Source of the DNA: Candidatus Nomurabacteria bacterium
GTDB lineage: Bacteria > Patescibacteriota > Minisyncoccia > Phycocordibacterales > UBA9973
Length of the DNA: 56,254 bases
Assembly: GCA_023267275.1 (NCBI GenBank)
Contig: JAHFNO010000008.1
Coordinates: forward strand, 1 to 56,254
Reading direction: 5' to 3'
Made by a program: the position numbers and the translations under genes. The notes under the pieces are model-generated. The model saw only the letters and a list, made by a program, of their open reading frames with translations, did no database searches and had not been told where the DNA came from. Positions 37,710-47,651 of the stretch are shown here, one piece after another. The number at the start of each line of letters is the position of its first letter. Within the stretch, counting starts at the first letter, position 1.

Positions 37710-38227
37710 TTATTTTTTATCTTTACTTGCTCGTGATTCCGCTTGGAGCATGTCGATGATCATGTCTATGAACCAACTAGGAGAGTTCAGGTATTCCTCG
37801 TATGTCCACTTCATCTCTCGACATATCACTGCTTGCACCATTTCTGGCGACAGCTCTGCTTTGCCTGCGGCGAAGTAACGCTCCCACTGGTACGTTACTT
37901 CGCCGCGATTAAATTTCCCTTGTTGACTTCCATTGCCTCTTTGACAACGAAGTCGTATTCTTCGGGCGTTGATTCAAGAAGTCTGTTGAGAATGTCATCA
38001 GAGTTTCCGTTATAGGAAGTGATGATCACTTCAATCAACTTTTTTTCCGATACTTCGAGCGTATCTCCCGAGAGTTGTGCTTGCCCGATTTCTTTTCCTT
38101 CGGTATCAAACTTCATATTGCCGAGAAGAATTGCACGGAGCTCATTGCGTTCTCGAGCCGTGACATATTCCTTAAGAATAAGTTCTTTGCCGAGCGGAGT
38201 TTGTAGTGTTTTTGTTTTGCGTTCCAT
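37710..38227 (-). CDS. Tail assembly chaperone G-T type fusion made by -1 frameshift (zero-frame product is 37895-38227)
   Basis: Heptamer GGGAAAT (minus strand, 37913-37919) in the XXXYYYZ zero-frame register AAG GGA AAT; the -1 frame continues as TTT AAT CGC ... FAAGKAELSPEMVQAVICREMKWTYEEYLNSPSWFIDMIIDMLQAESRASKDKK*. Confidence 0.82.
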
Positions 38228-38229
38228 GG

Positions 38230-39219
38230 TTAGTAAGAAGTGACGAGGTTCGTTGCGACGATTTGAACCATTTTTGTGTCAGTGATTGAATAATGCGCCT
38301 TAAAATTCAAGGTCTGCTTGACCATGTCGTTGACTTTGATTGGTCGAGTGAGCGGCTCAAAGACGACTTTTGCGAGATCAATCTTTATTTCAGGATGTGC
38401 TGATGTTCCAATTGTCACATCGGAATTGATGATATCGATTCGCATCGCTTTCGTTGTACCTGCAAGAACAAACGTCTTGAAGTCGGACTCGTTCTGCCAC
38501 ATTGCTTCAACGGTTCCAGTGATAGTGAATTGCTTGTTGAGAAAATCAACGGGTGCGATATTTCCCAGAACATAGTCATCTTCAGTATTGTTTTCAAACT
38601 TCAAACTCAAAGATTTTATGATTTGAGCCGATGCTCCAGTAAGACCTGCGTAGGTTGATGCAAGTTTGAATATGACGTGCTGTGGCAAAAATCTGTTTTC
38701 TGCTACGGTGGAAGGCGTATTGGTTGTCGATACTCCTTTCAGTGCCTTTATATCGAGCGAGTAGTCGAGGAATTTGCCCATTTCGTAGGCAATTTCAAGG
38801 CTCAAAGCCACGCCGTTTGCGTGCTTATAATCGGCACTTGAGAGAGGATCATCAAGGAAATAGGTCAGCGACTGATGCTGTGCAGTTTGCCCGACCGTGA
38901 TTGTGTGATCTTTTACTGATCCTGATCCGTCAGGGTTTGCTCCAGTTGAGAGCGAACCGAGGACAGAAAGCAGTATCAATGGGAAGTGTCGGTCGCCGAC
39001 TGGCGCTTTCATCTTCCCTTCTGCCCACTGCTTGGTGATTGTTTGACCGAGCGAGTCTTCAATGACTCCGTAGGATTGGTCGTCCACGATCTTGGTGTCT
39101 TTTTCTTCAATCGAAAGCTCGGAGAAAGGTATCCAAAACGCTGCAGATGCAATTGCAGTACCACGAACGACTTCTTTTGCTATTCCAACTTGGAACAGTC
39201 TTCCGATTCCTTTGCTCAT
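38230..39219 (-). CDS. Major tail tube protein-like
   Basis: Position upstream of chaperones; length and beta-rich sequence. Confidence 0.65.
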   Translation of the reverse strand: MSKGIGRLFQVGIAKEVVRGTAIASAAFWIPFSELSIEEKDTKIVDDQSYGVIEDSLGQTITKQWAEGKMKAPVGDRHFPLILLSVLGSLSTGANPDGSGSVKDHTITVGQTAQHQSLTYFLDDPLSSADYKHANGVALSLEIAYEMGKFLDYSLDIKALKGVSTTNTPSTVAENRFLPQHVIFKLASTYAGLTGASAQIIKSLSLKFENNTEDDYVLGNIAPVDFLNKQFTITGTVEAMWQNESDFKTFVLAGTTKAMRIDIINSDVTIGTSAHPEIKIDLAKVVFEPLTRPIKVNDMVKQTLNFKAHYSITDTKMVQIVATNLVTSY

Positions 39220-39428
39220 AGTGTTTCAGATTTATTAACTGGTAATGGTTCGACTTTTTGTTTTGTTTTTTCGTAGATTTCCTCAGCTTCTTCTTTGCTG
39301 TGTGCAGTCACTGTCTGTGGCTTGTACTCAAGCCCACCGGCAAAAAAGAATTCTTGCGGAGCTCCATCGATGATTTTGTTTTTTGATGGTGTTTGCATGA
39401 TGTTAGAAATTAAGCAGTTTGCTTGCAT
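39216..39428 (-). CDS. Hypothetical phage protein
   Basis: 70-aa ORF in operon, overlapping neighbours by short ends. Confidence 0.45.
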   Translation of the reverse strand: MQANCLISNIMQTPSKNKIIDGAPQEFFFAGGLEYKPQTVTAHSKEEAEEIYEKTKQKVEPLPVNKSETL

Positions 39429-39849
39429 GAACTTTTAAATTGACGGCGAAGACTATATACGACTTGTCTTGTGTGACCATCAGCTCGGGACTACTGCTCG
39501 ACGGTTCGACACCGCCATCTGCCAATCCCGAGAGAGTTGGATTGTTGTCGAACGCATCGAGAATTGTTTCCGATAATTCTTCAATGTCTTCAGCCGACTG
39601 TAGGTTCTCGCTTTTCTGAACGACCGTGATCACGAAGGTATAAATCCTCATGTTCTCTCGATTTGTCGAGTATCCGCTATCTGTGCTTGGAGCAATCAGA
39701 ATCGCGGCAGGGAATTTGGGTATATCTCTTTCGAGAGCGGCACTTCTTCGCAAATCGTCGATGATCGCACACTTAAGAGTTCCGGCGGTCACAAGTGCAT
39801 CAAGCATCTCTTTGATTTTCAGTTTTATGTTTGTTGCGTTTGATGCCAT
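39403..39849 (-). CDS. Tail terminator/completion-like protein
   Basis: Position and length typical of the head-tail joining region. Confidence 0.5.
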   Translation of the reverse strand: MASNATNIKLKIKEMLDALVTAGTLKCAIIDDLRRSAALERDIPKFPAAILIAPSTDSGYSTNRENMRIYTFVITVVQKSENLQSAEDIEELSETILDAFDNNPTLSGLADGGVEPSSSSPELMVTQDKSYIVFAVNLKVHASKLLNF

Positions 39850-39851
39850 TT

Positions 39852-40310
39852 TTAAGTGCTTAGTTTTCCGATTTCTCGGATGATAATATCGGCGGCTTGT
39901 CTGAATAATTTTTGTATGTCAGCTTGAGAATTTTCTACAATCTTTTTCATGAACGGTCTTGGTTTTGATGGTCGAGCGTATCGTGCAAAAACCATCTTTC
40001 CGTCGGCTCCTTGCCAAGAAAGCATTTTCCCTTTTTTTGGATAGACGAATCCCCTGCCATATTCGACAAACGGTGCATACGATGCGGTCGGGAACCATCT
40101 GCCTTGCAGTCTTCCCGATTGAAATCGGAAACTATGCAAGAGATTTCCTGTCCGCCACGGGACCGGATCGTCCTTGAGCGTATGCTTTGCGAATGTTGCC
40201 TGTGCCGCATCAATCGCTCTTTGTAGTATCGGTTCGGATATCTGCGGATAATTTTCGAGTGATCGTCTCAACCCGCTCAGACCTTTGATCTCTACCTCAA
40301 TGAGTGCCAT
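39852..40310 (-). CDS. HK97 gp10-like tail/head-closure protein
   Basis: ALIEVEIKGLSGLRRSLENYP...FVEYGRGF...RPFMKKIVEN. Confidence 0.65.
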   Translation of the reverse strand: MALIEVEIKGLSGLRRSLENYPQISEPILQRAIDAAQATFAKHTLKDDPVPWRTGNLLHSFRFQSGRLQGRWFPTASYAPFVEYGRGFVYPKKGKMLSWQGADGKMVFARYARPSKPRPFMKKIVENSQADIQKLFRQAADIIIREIGKLST

Positions 40311-40313
40311 ATG

Positions 40314-41006
40314 TTAGGAAAGAGTCGGGAGTCGACGATATCTATCCAAGACTCGCTTATCTTCCTCGACCAATGAATCGCGCCACGCGATTTGAGCACG
40401 CTCAAATGCATCGCTCACTTTTCCTTCCGCCTCTCGTCTTTTAAAGAACTTCACTACTAAACGCTCAGCAAGGTCGGTGAGATCGCTTGGAAGCGTGTGT
40501 AGTGATTCGTCGTAGCTGTTATCCCAATCGATCTTGTATCCCGCGGTGTACGAGATTCGCATGTATTTCGGAAGTGAGCCGAGCAACACTTCAATGATCC
40601 CCGACGATCCGCCCTCGAGTAGATCCCAAACATTCGGATCGAAGTCAATCCATTGAGCACTCGTATTCATGCCTATGCGAAATTGAAACGAAGTTATTTC
40701 TTTTACTGGTGCTTGCCTCAGAACAAGAAATAACTGACCGTAGGTGTGTATTGTGTAGAGCTCGTTTGTATACGTCGTCTCCTTGAGTTTTCTTCCGCAC
40801 TCGCCTTCAATAAAATCACTAACGCTGTTTATCAGATTAATGAACAACGTATCAAAACCGTCGGAGTCAATTCCGAGTCTGACTTGTCGCACTCGATCTA
40901 CGGTCGTGAGTGCGTATGATTTTGTTTGCGGTGTATTTGGCATAGGGATTGGATCAAGTCTCGATTCCTCCCTCCCATTGTTGAGAGAGAGCGAATCGAG
41001 ACTCAA
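40314..41006 (-). CDS. Head-tail connector-like protein
   Basis: LINSVSDFIEGECGRKLKETTYTNEL, MRISYTAGY. Confidence 0.65.
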   Translation of the reverse strand: MSLDSLSLNNGREESRLDPIPMPNTPQTKSYALTTVDRVRQVRLGIDSDGFDTLFINLINSVSDFIEGECGRKLKETTYTNELYTIHTYGQLFLVLRQAPVKEITSFQFRIGMNTSAQWIDFDPNVWDLLEGGSSGIIEVLLGSLPKYMRISYTAGYKIDWDNSYDESLHTLPSDLTDLAERLVVKFFKRREAEGKVSDAFERAQIAWRDSLVEEDKRVLDRYRRLPTLS

Positions 41007-41012
41007 TCAGGT

Positions 41013-41408
41013 TTAGTTGACTGGCTCATTGAATGCTCGGCCGAGCGCAAAGACAGCAGAACATGCAATTGACGGCGTGGTACCACCGACGACAAGCGAG
41101 GCACGAAGATATCGCTTGCGATCTCCCGTGTTTAATCCTTCAAGTCGGATCAGACCAACTTCGTCAGTTTCGGTGATCTCCACTTCCGTGTCGGAAATGG
41201 GTTCCCATCCAGTCGAACCATCATCTGATTCTTCTACATGGAACACATAGCTTTCGTCGCCGTCAGCTGTGTCAACGGTGCCGGCTGAGATGACTAATGC
41301 TGCCGATCCGAATCCAACGGTATCGACTGCACCACCATCTTCGCTAGCAGTTCTTGCGTTAGGCACAAAAGAAGCGAGAAACTTTATTGCGTCATAGACT
41401 GATTTCAT
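41013..41408 (-). CDS. Hypothetical phage structural protein
   Basis: Position downstream of capsid. Confidence 0.5.
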   Translation of the reverse strand: MKSVYDAIKFLASFVPNARTASEDGGAVDTVGFGSAALVISAGTVDTADGDESYVFHVEESDDGSTGWEPISDTEVEITETDEVGLIRLEGLNTGDRKRYLRASLVVGGTTPSIACSAVFALGRAFNEPVN

Positions 41409-41713
41409 AGATTTTCGTCAGGCTTATTATCGGTTTGAGTACCTTCCGTTTCTTTCTTTTCAGTCTCCGCACCGTCTTCAGGTTTCTCGGGTTCGGTAGG
41501 TTCTTTCTTTTCCTCCGGCTCCTTTGGTTGCTCAGGTTCATCGGGTTCTTTTGGAATCTCTGGTTCGTCGGCAGGCTCTGCCAACTTCAGATATTCCCCG
41601 CCGATGTTCTTGGCTTCCTCGAGGCTCAGGTGAATGATCGAACCTTTCTCGATACGATCGCCTTTGTACGCGATTGGTTTCTGAACTTCATATGGAAGTG
41701 TTGCTTCACTCAT
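41405..41713 (-). CDS. Small acidic Pro/Glu-rich protein
   Basis: EPADEPEIPKEPDEPEQPKEPEEKKEPTEPEKPEDG tail. Confidence 0.5.
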   Translation of the reverse strand: MSEATLPYEVQKPIAYKGDRIEKGSIIHLSLEEAKNIGGEYLKLAEPADEPEIPKEPDEPEQPKEPEEKKEPTEPEKPEDGAETEKKETEGTQTDNKPDENL

Positions 41714-41737
41714 AGTGATTTACTCAAACGCTAGCTA

Positions 41738-42922
41738 TTAAGAGGCAGCAGTTTTTACGACTACAAATGCTGCACCGAGTGCGACTACGAGAGCCACACG
41801 TTTCTTGATGACAAGCGCACGCTGATCTGCGAGCGCGATTTCTTTGCCACCAAAGGTTCCTGACTCGTGTTGTGACACGGTCATTTCGCCTTTTTCACCA
41901 AAGGCCAATGCCTTCATGTTTCCGAAGATGATGAATTTCTTGGAAACGGCTGATGCACCCATGCCCGGCAAATGTCGGGACGTGTACACAGCGAATCCGC
42001 CGATTTCTCCGGCAGGACGCAAACCGCCGCCTGTTGGACTGTTTGCGAGGACTTGAGCGGAGACCGCACCTGCTTGTGGCAAGATAAAGTTTCCGGCTGA
42101 GTCTTTTTGCGTTCGCAATTTTGCCCACACCGTGCGGTTCATGTACCAAGCGGCACCGTCGAGAACTGATTCCTCGAGGTTTGCGATCGTGTCGGCGGCA
42201 TCGGTCACCACATCAAACAAATCAAACGAGACTTTTCCTGTCGGCAAAGTGAACACCGTAACATCGTTGTGGTTAAGCACACCAATGAACGGACTTCCAG
42301 TACCAACAAAGCCTTGCTTGTCTGTCATGTTTGCGAGAGCTTCGCCACCGAGAGCAAGAAGCCAGTCAGCGAGTTGAACGCTTGCATCCGCGAGCAAATC
42401 ATTGCCCACAACAAACGCCAACTGCCACTTCTTGGCGATAAGATTCGCCTGACCGAAGTTGATTCCGGTCACACTGCCCACTGCATCGAAACCGAGGAAT
42501 TCGCCCTCAAGAAAGGCACCGGTGTAATTCGGAATTCCTTTTTCATCGGTACCCATAGGCCAAGATTGCGCTTGACTCATGATGAGACCGACGGATGCTG
42601 CGATCCTTAAGATTGCAGATTCCACTTCTTTGGATACCAAGTATCCACCGCGCGAATCCTGCTCGCCAATGAGAGCCTCGTTCGCTTTGGTTTTTATTCC
42701 GGCAGCCGCTTTCACGACTTCCACGAACTGAGTCTTTTGATCGTCGGACATTCCGGTGCGATCCTTGCCGAAGAGTGAGCGTTCGATTTGGAGTTTCTCC
42801 ACGATCGCACGTGTTTCTTTTGCAACAATTGGTGAGATAGCTTCGCCAAGGCGCTTTTCCATGACTTCGTCTACGACGGTCTGAAGCTGTGCCTTGATAG
42901 CTTCTAATTGTTTTTCATCCAT
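41738..42922 (-). CDS. HK97-fold major capsid protein
   Basis: N-terminal scaffold-like helix then SRGGYLVSKEVESAILRIAAS...; C-terminal FIIFGNMKALAFGEKGEMTVSQHE; follows protease. Confidence 0.85.
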   Translation of the reverse strand: MDEKQLEAIKAQLQTVVDEVMEKRLGEAISPIVAKETRAIVEKLQIERSLFGKDRTGMSDDQKTQFVEVVKAAAGIKTKANEALIGEQDSRGGYLVSKEVESAILRIAASVGLIMSQAQSWPMGTDEKGIPNYTGAFLEGEFLGFDAVGSVTGINFGQANLIAKKWQLAFVVGNDLLADASVQLADWLLALGGEALANMTDKQGFVGTGSPFIGVLNHNDVTVFTLPTGKVSFDLFDVVTDAADTIANLEESVLDGAAWYMNRTVWAKLRTQKDSAGNFILPQAGAVSAQVLANSPTGGGLRPAGEIGGFAVYTSRHLPGMGASAVSKKFIIFGNMKALAFGEKGEMTVSQHESGTFGGKEIALADQRALVIKKRVALVVALGAAFVVVKTAAS

Positions 42923-42931
42923 ATGTTTGGA

Positions 42932-43912
42932 TTAGGAGTGATTCTTTTCGTTGAATTTACGAAGAGCATCACTCGTTACGTTATTAATAACCCTGAGCAA
43001 CTGACGCTCTTGGTTCCATTCTTTGAAACCTTTATGAGCGTCAATCTCAGTGATCGACCTTTGTGCGGCATCGCCCTCGTCAGGCTCGCCAGTTTCTTCT
43101 TCACCCCCAAGGTCAACTGCTTTGAGCAGTTCCTCCAAGGCGACGAGGGAACTTTTGATTCCGACAATTGCCGTTTCTATATGTCCGCGACTTTTTGCTG
43201 ATATAACTCGACCCGATTTCATTCCCTTTTCTTCTTCAGGTTCATCTTCGGCGACTGGCTTGCATACAAGCGTTCCATCTTGATCTTCGTACACACCATC
43301 TTCGCCATCGTCCGTCGTACATGGATCGCCTGCCTGATTTCCCTTTTCTGTTTTTTCTTCAAGCAATAATCCTTTCTGAATAAAATCTGCGGTGTCGAGA
43401 TTCACTTCTTTCATGAGTGATAGTGCCATTGGATTTGCAGGCACTGGCACGAATGAAAACTCGAGCAACTCGGCTTTTGTAATCTTATTGCCATCCATTT
43501 CTCGGGCAATAAATCCGACCGATGTTGAGCGAAGAATTTTCGCATCGTACAAACGACGCACTTGCTGTGCGAATGGATTGGCTGACTCAGGTGCAAAGCG
43601 ACCGCTCGCCACGAGCTTGCCGTCTTTGATGTCGATTGAATCGGTCACGCCGATCGGAAGTCCTGTGTAGTTGTGACCCCACAAAACGATCGGATTGTTT
43701 TTGTAATGAGACAAATCCCATCCCGCTTGATCAATGACTTCACCTTGTCGGTCTTGATCTGCGGTTGAAATAATGACCTCGAATCTACCCGAGTCTTCAT
43801 CTGATGCCTTCATCTTCTCAATGAATTCTTTTGTCTCGGGAGTATTTAAATAACTGAACAGCTTCTCGCTGATTTCTTCGCTTATTTTGTTGTATGTGTT
43901 TTTTGTATCCAT
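42932..43912 (-). CDS. HK97-family prohead protease
   Basis: DRQGEVIDQAGWDLSHYKNNPIVLWGHNY...STSVGFIAREMDG...LLEFSFVPVPANPMALSL. Confidence 0.9.
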   Translation of the reverse strand: MDTKNTYNKISEEISEKLFSYLNTPETKEFIEKMKASDEDSGRFEVIISTADQDRQGEVIDQAGWDLSHYKNNPIVLWGHNYTGLPIGVTDSIDIKDGKLVASGRFAPESANPFAQQVRRLYDAKILRSTSVGFIAREMDGNKITKAELLEFSFVPVPANPMALSLMKEVNLDTADFIQKGLLLEEKTEKGNQAGDPCTTDDGEDGVYEDQDGTLVCKPVAEDEPEEEKGMKSGRVISAKSRGHIETAIVGIKSSLVALEELLKAVDLGGEEETGEPDEGDAAQRSITEIDAHKGFKEWNQERQLLRVINNVTSDALRKFNEKNHS

Positions 43913-43931
43913 AGCTTTGTAAAATTAATAA

Positions 43932-46118
43932 TTATTCGATCGAGATATCTTCAGGCTGTGTGTAGCATCGACAGCTCACATGAAGCGGAGGACTCCCGAC
44001 GCTGTCATACGTGATTGGTAATGTCGACCCACCAGTTCCCGTTACTTCGTCGCCTTTATCAAAAAAGTCATCTTCAATATCGATCGTTTTTCCGTCCATG
44101 CTATCGCACCATTCGCACACGCTGTCATCTTCGGCGGTGTACCACTTAATGCTTTTAACAACACCAGATTGTTTCCATGCTTCTTTGGTTGAATCGTTTG
44201 CAATACGGAATACTTCGGTGCGAGCGACTTGCCCCGCACGCACTTCGTTGCTGTAGTCGTACACGGCATTGATCTTGTCGGTCAGCTCGGGCAGTGACAT
44301 TCCCTCTGATAGACCTTGATCAAGCGTGTCTTTCAAAAGTCCGAGGGTTGTTTCGTTGTAGCTGTCCGCCATAAGTTCGATGGAATGATCAAGCGACTGT
44401 CTTACTTCTGGTGTCATGCGAAAGTTATCAAAGCCGACCAATGATCCGGCTTGTTTGGCTTCTTCTTGATATAGCTCTCGCATGATCGGACTTGAAAAAT
44501 CAATCATAATTCCAAGCCATTCTTGTTTGTTGAAAATGTCGGATGTTGAAACTGCTTTATAACTCTTGAGCTTTTGAATGTTCTTGATTACTTCTTTTCT
44601 TTGGTCATCATTGAAGGTTCGCACACGATCAGCGTGGAGCTTTTCGTAGGGACCAACTCGGATCGCAAATGCTTTATAAAAAATGGCGTATTCTTCGTGC
44701 GATAGCTCGGTTATATCTTTCACTTTCTTTGTCTTCAGTTCTTCAAGTTTTTTATTTTGAACATCAAGTGACTCGGTCAATCGCTTTGCTATTTCTTCCG
44801 AGATGCCCTTTCGTGCCTTGTGATTCTTTGCGAATCGAGTGGATGGTTTCTTTTCAGGTTCAGTATTTTTCTTGCTGAATCTTTTTGCGACTTTTGGTTT
44901 AGGTGCACCAAGTGGAACCTTCGAGAAATCAGTCATTACGCTATCGCCTTTATCGACACCATCAAGACCGAAGTATTCCTCTCGGGCTTCGTTGATTGAC
45001 ATGACTGGTTGCTGTCCAGTCGCTGCTTTCATTTCTTCTATGCGTTGTGCGCGGTCTTCAGGAACAGGATCGCTAAAGTCGAGGTACAAATTTTCGCCAA
45101 AGCGAGGCACAAGAAATTCGTTCAGCTGTTGCACTATCAATTCCATTTTTGGTTTGATGGTTCGAGCGGCAAAGACATAGTTTGCTGTTTCGGCAGTGGC
45201 ACGGTTTGTTTCTGATTCAGAGCTTCCAAGAATTGTTTTTGGCACACGGAACCCGCTCAGAATTTTGTCTCGCATTACTGCCTGCATGTTGGCGAAATCC
45301 ATGTCTTTCGGTGTACTGCTTGCCTCGTCATATTTCACACCTTTTGGAAGGACAGCTACTCGGTACGCATTGCCTGCACCTTTGTATAGATTTTCAAACG
45401 ATGCACGCAGAACTTTCATTTGTGCATCGGTGATTGCCGTCTCTGAAGAAAGCACACCGCCGAGACGAGCACCGTTTCTGAAGTAATTTAGATTTACGTC
45501 ATTGGCGAAGTTGTCTGTTTGAATCCAGTCCATGATTGCCTGCACTGTTCCGATGCCTTGGTATGGATCGTTTGGATCGGGGTATTTGAAATGCAAAATC
45601 TCATACGGCTTGAACGTCTGTGTTTCTCCGTTGATTGAATACTTGTAGCCTTTTATAAACTCCGGTAACTTGGCAGGAATCGGTGATGTGTATTTTGGAC
45701 TAAGTAAAAAGATTGCTTTTGGTATGTCAGTTTCGCTTTTAACTCCATCGAGAAGCCAGTAAGTATTACCAGTGAGTTCAAGGTGTGATGCTGTTAGATA
45801 TTTTAAATCGTAGCCGGTTTGATATGGATTTACTCCTTCGAGCAAATCAAGAATTTCGTGGTCAAATATTTCTTCGTGAACTCCGTCTTTGTTTACTTGA
45901 AAAAGTCGGAAGCGTTGCTTTGCAATTTCTTCAGCGATTGAGCGGACGCATGCATACACCCATCCGTTATATGTGGTCATTGCTTTGTCGATACCCACCT
46001 TTCTTGATTGCGACCACAAGAGAAATGGATCGACATCTGCGACGGCCGAAGCAAGCGCCAGTGTTGCCGCTTTTCTTACGAGACCGATTGTGTTTAATGC
46101 TTTATCAAAAATATTCAT
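43932..46118 (-). CDS. Portal protein fused to a Mu gpF/SPP1 gp7-like head morphogenesis domain
   Basis: Portal part YACVRSIAEEIAKQ..LSPKYTSPIP..IGTVQAIMDWIQTDN; C-terminal ARTEVFRIANDSTKEAWKQSG..EWCDSMDG..HVSCRCY. Confidence 0.85.
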   Translation of the reverse strand: MNIFDKALNTIGLVRKAATLALASAVADVDPFLLWSQSRKVGIDKAMTTYNGWVYACVRSIAEEIAKQRFRLFQVNKDGVHEEIFDHEILDLLEGVNPYQTGYDLKYLTASHLELTGNTYWLLDGVKSETDIPKAIFLLSPKYTSPIPAKLPEFIKGYKYSINGETQTFKPYEILHFKYPDPNDPYQGIGTVQAIMDWIQTDNFANDVNLNYFRNGARLGGVLSSETAITDAQMKVLRASFENLYKGAGNAYRVAVLPKGVKYDEASSTPKDMDFANMQAVMRDKILSGFRVPKTILGSSESETNRATAETANYVFAARTIKPKMELIVQQLNEFLVPRFGENLYLDFSDPVPEDRAQRIEEMKAATGQQPVMSINEAREEYFGLDGVDKGDSVMTDFSKVPLGAPKPKVAKRFSKKNTEPEKKPSTRFAKNHKARKGISEEIAKRLTESLDVQNKKLEELKTKKVKDITELSHEEYAIFYKAFAIRVGPYEKLHADRVRTFNDDQRKEVIKNIQKLKSYKAVSTSDIFNKQEWLGIMIDFSSPIMRELYQEEAKQAGSLVGFDNFRMTPEVRQSLDHSIELMADSYNETTLGLLKDTLDQGLSEGMSLPELTDKINAVYDYSNEVRAGQVARTEVFRIANDSTKEAWKQSGVVKSIKWYTAEDDSVCEWCDSMDGKTIDIEDDFFDKGDEVTGTGGSTLPITYDSVGSPPLHVSCRCYTQPEDISIE

Positions 46119-46129
46119 AAATTTGCAAC

Positions 46130-46190
46130 AAAAAAAGGGATTGCAACGCAAGCCCATCTCCAGTAGAGACGAAATCGCGTTACAAGCCCT
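46130..46190 (-). terminator. Hairpin plus T tract in the leader between RT and portal genes
   Basis: Minus strand: AGGGCTTGTAACGC ... GCGTTGCAATCCCTTTTTTT. Confidence 0.55.
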
Positions 46191-46259
46191 CTTGTGTATC
46201 AAGTCAGACTGTACGAACCAAATTAAAAATGTACTCTTATATTATACCGGCTTACTTTT

Positions 46260-47240
46260 TTAATACAAGGCAATCCCTACCCGCTTTTGCACTTTGTAAG
46301 TGTTGCCGTGACCAAGCAAACCTCTATATGAGCTTATTGTTTCGGGCTTCGGATATCCCTTTAGTTTTCTGATTAATTTCCGCTTTGTCGTAGTCCTGAT
46401 CTTTCGGTGATGCGGGAAATGGACCCAACCAAGGAAATCCACACCCGAACCATATGTTTTGATATATACCTTGTGAGGATGAAGTTTCAGTTTTAACCTT
46501 TCGTTCAGAAAATCATCAATCTTTGGAAGTAAATCTTCTAGATATTTTTTATTATCTGACAAAATAGCGAAGTCGTCTGCGTAACGAATATAATGTTTGA
46601 CCCGGAGTCCTTGCTTCATGTACATGTCAAACTCGTGCATGTAGATATTCACGAGAAGTTGAGACGTTAAATTTCCCAATGGCAACCCAACACCTTCTTG
46701 TTCCGTATGAAAACTTTTCACCACTTGGTTTATGAGCCAGAGTATTTCTTCGTCTTGGATATGTCTCTTCAGGATGGAACGCAAAATATCATGATCCACA
46801 CTCGCAAAGAATTTTCTTATATCGCATTTCAAAATGTAGCATGTACGCGTGTTATTTTTTGATACCCTGTCGGCAAAAACTTTGAAACGCTCAAATGCTC
46901 GGTGCGTTCCTTTGTGCTTCCTGCATGAGTAAGAATCAAAAATAAAACGTGAATCAAAATACCAATACAATTCTTTATAAATCAGATGGTGAAGAACCCT
47001 GTCTCGAACGATCGCCTTGTGAATGTTTCTCGGTTTGGGATCGGAAATATTAAAAGCTGAATACCCAGAATGTTCGTACGTTCTGTCTTTGAGCATGACG
47101 TAAAGTTCAATGAGATTATCCGACAGTTGGACTTCGAATTTCATAACGTCCTTCTTTTGCCTTTTCCCACAGATAAAATGATTCCATGTGGAGAGGATAT
47201 TTTCTATCGATATGATATTGTTATATTTATGAGTGAACAT
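46260..47240 (-). CDS. DGR-type reverse transcriptase
   Basis: YIRYADDFAILSD (RT domain 5), GLPLGNLTSQLLVNIYMHEFD (DGR-type xGxxxSQ in place of the usual SP), KPRNIHKAIVRDRVLHHL; start set at MFTHKYNNIISIENIL. Confidence 0.95.
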   Translation of the reverse strand: MFTHKYNNIISIENILSTWNHFICGKRQKKDVMKFEVQLSDNLIELYVMLKDRTYEHSGYSAFNISDPKPRNIHKAIVRDRVLHHLIYKELYWYFDSRFIFDSYSCRKHKGTHRAFERFKVFADRVSKNNTRTCYILKCDIRKFFASVDHDILRSILKRHIQDEEILWLINQVVKSFHTEQEGVGLPLGNLTSQLLVNIYMHEFDMYMKQGLRVKHYIRYADDFAILSDNKKYLEDLLPKIDDFLNERLKLKLHPHKVYIKTYGSGVDFLGWVHFPHHRKIRTTTKRKLIRKLKGYPKPETISSYRGLLGHGNTYKVQKRVGIALY

Positions 47241-47627
47241 AAGGAAACTACTAAACCTGCCATGACGCAAACCCCTCTCGTTTTGGTGAGAACCAAAGAA
47301 GCATACCGCACTTGGCACGACGCACTGGTTAAAGTGAATCGAGTCGATCGCTATACGATCGGTGCTCGAATCGATGAAACCTTCCTTTCCTTGCTTGAGA
47401 CTATTTTCAGAGCTACTTTCGCCCACGATAAATTTGAGAAGCTTTCTCTTGTTTCTGAGGCTTTAGGTAAAAACGATCTTCTGAAATTCTTTCTTCAGAT
47501 TGGCTGGGAACAAAAAGCTATTGATCATACTGTATACGGTGCACTGATTCTTAATCTCGACGAGGTTGGAAGGATGCTCGGCGGATGGAAGAAAAATCTG
47601 CAAGAAAAAACTCCCACCAACAAATAA
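47229..47627 (+). CDS. Avd-like DGR accessory protein
   Basis: YTIGARIDETFLSLLETIFRATFAHDKFEKLSLVSEALGKNDLLKFFLQIGWEQKAIDHTVYGALILNLDEVGRMLGGWKKNL; alternative start at 47262. Confidence 0.85.
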   Translation: MSEHKETTKPAMTQTPLVLVRTKEAYRTWHDALVKVNRVDRYTIGARIDETFLSLLETIFRATFAHDKFEKLSLVSEALGKNDLLKFFLQIGWEQKAIDHTVYGALILNLDEVGRMLGGWKKNLQEKTPTNK

Positions 47628-47640
47628 TGTGGTGGGAGAA
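47605..47640 (-). terminator. Terminator at the 3' end of the TR transcript
   Basis: Minus strand: CTCCCACCA ... TGGTGGGAG followed by TTTTTTC; the avd stop codon lies in the loop. Confidence 0.75.
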
Positions 47641-47651
47641 AAAAATGAGTA

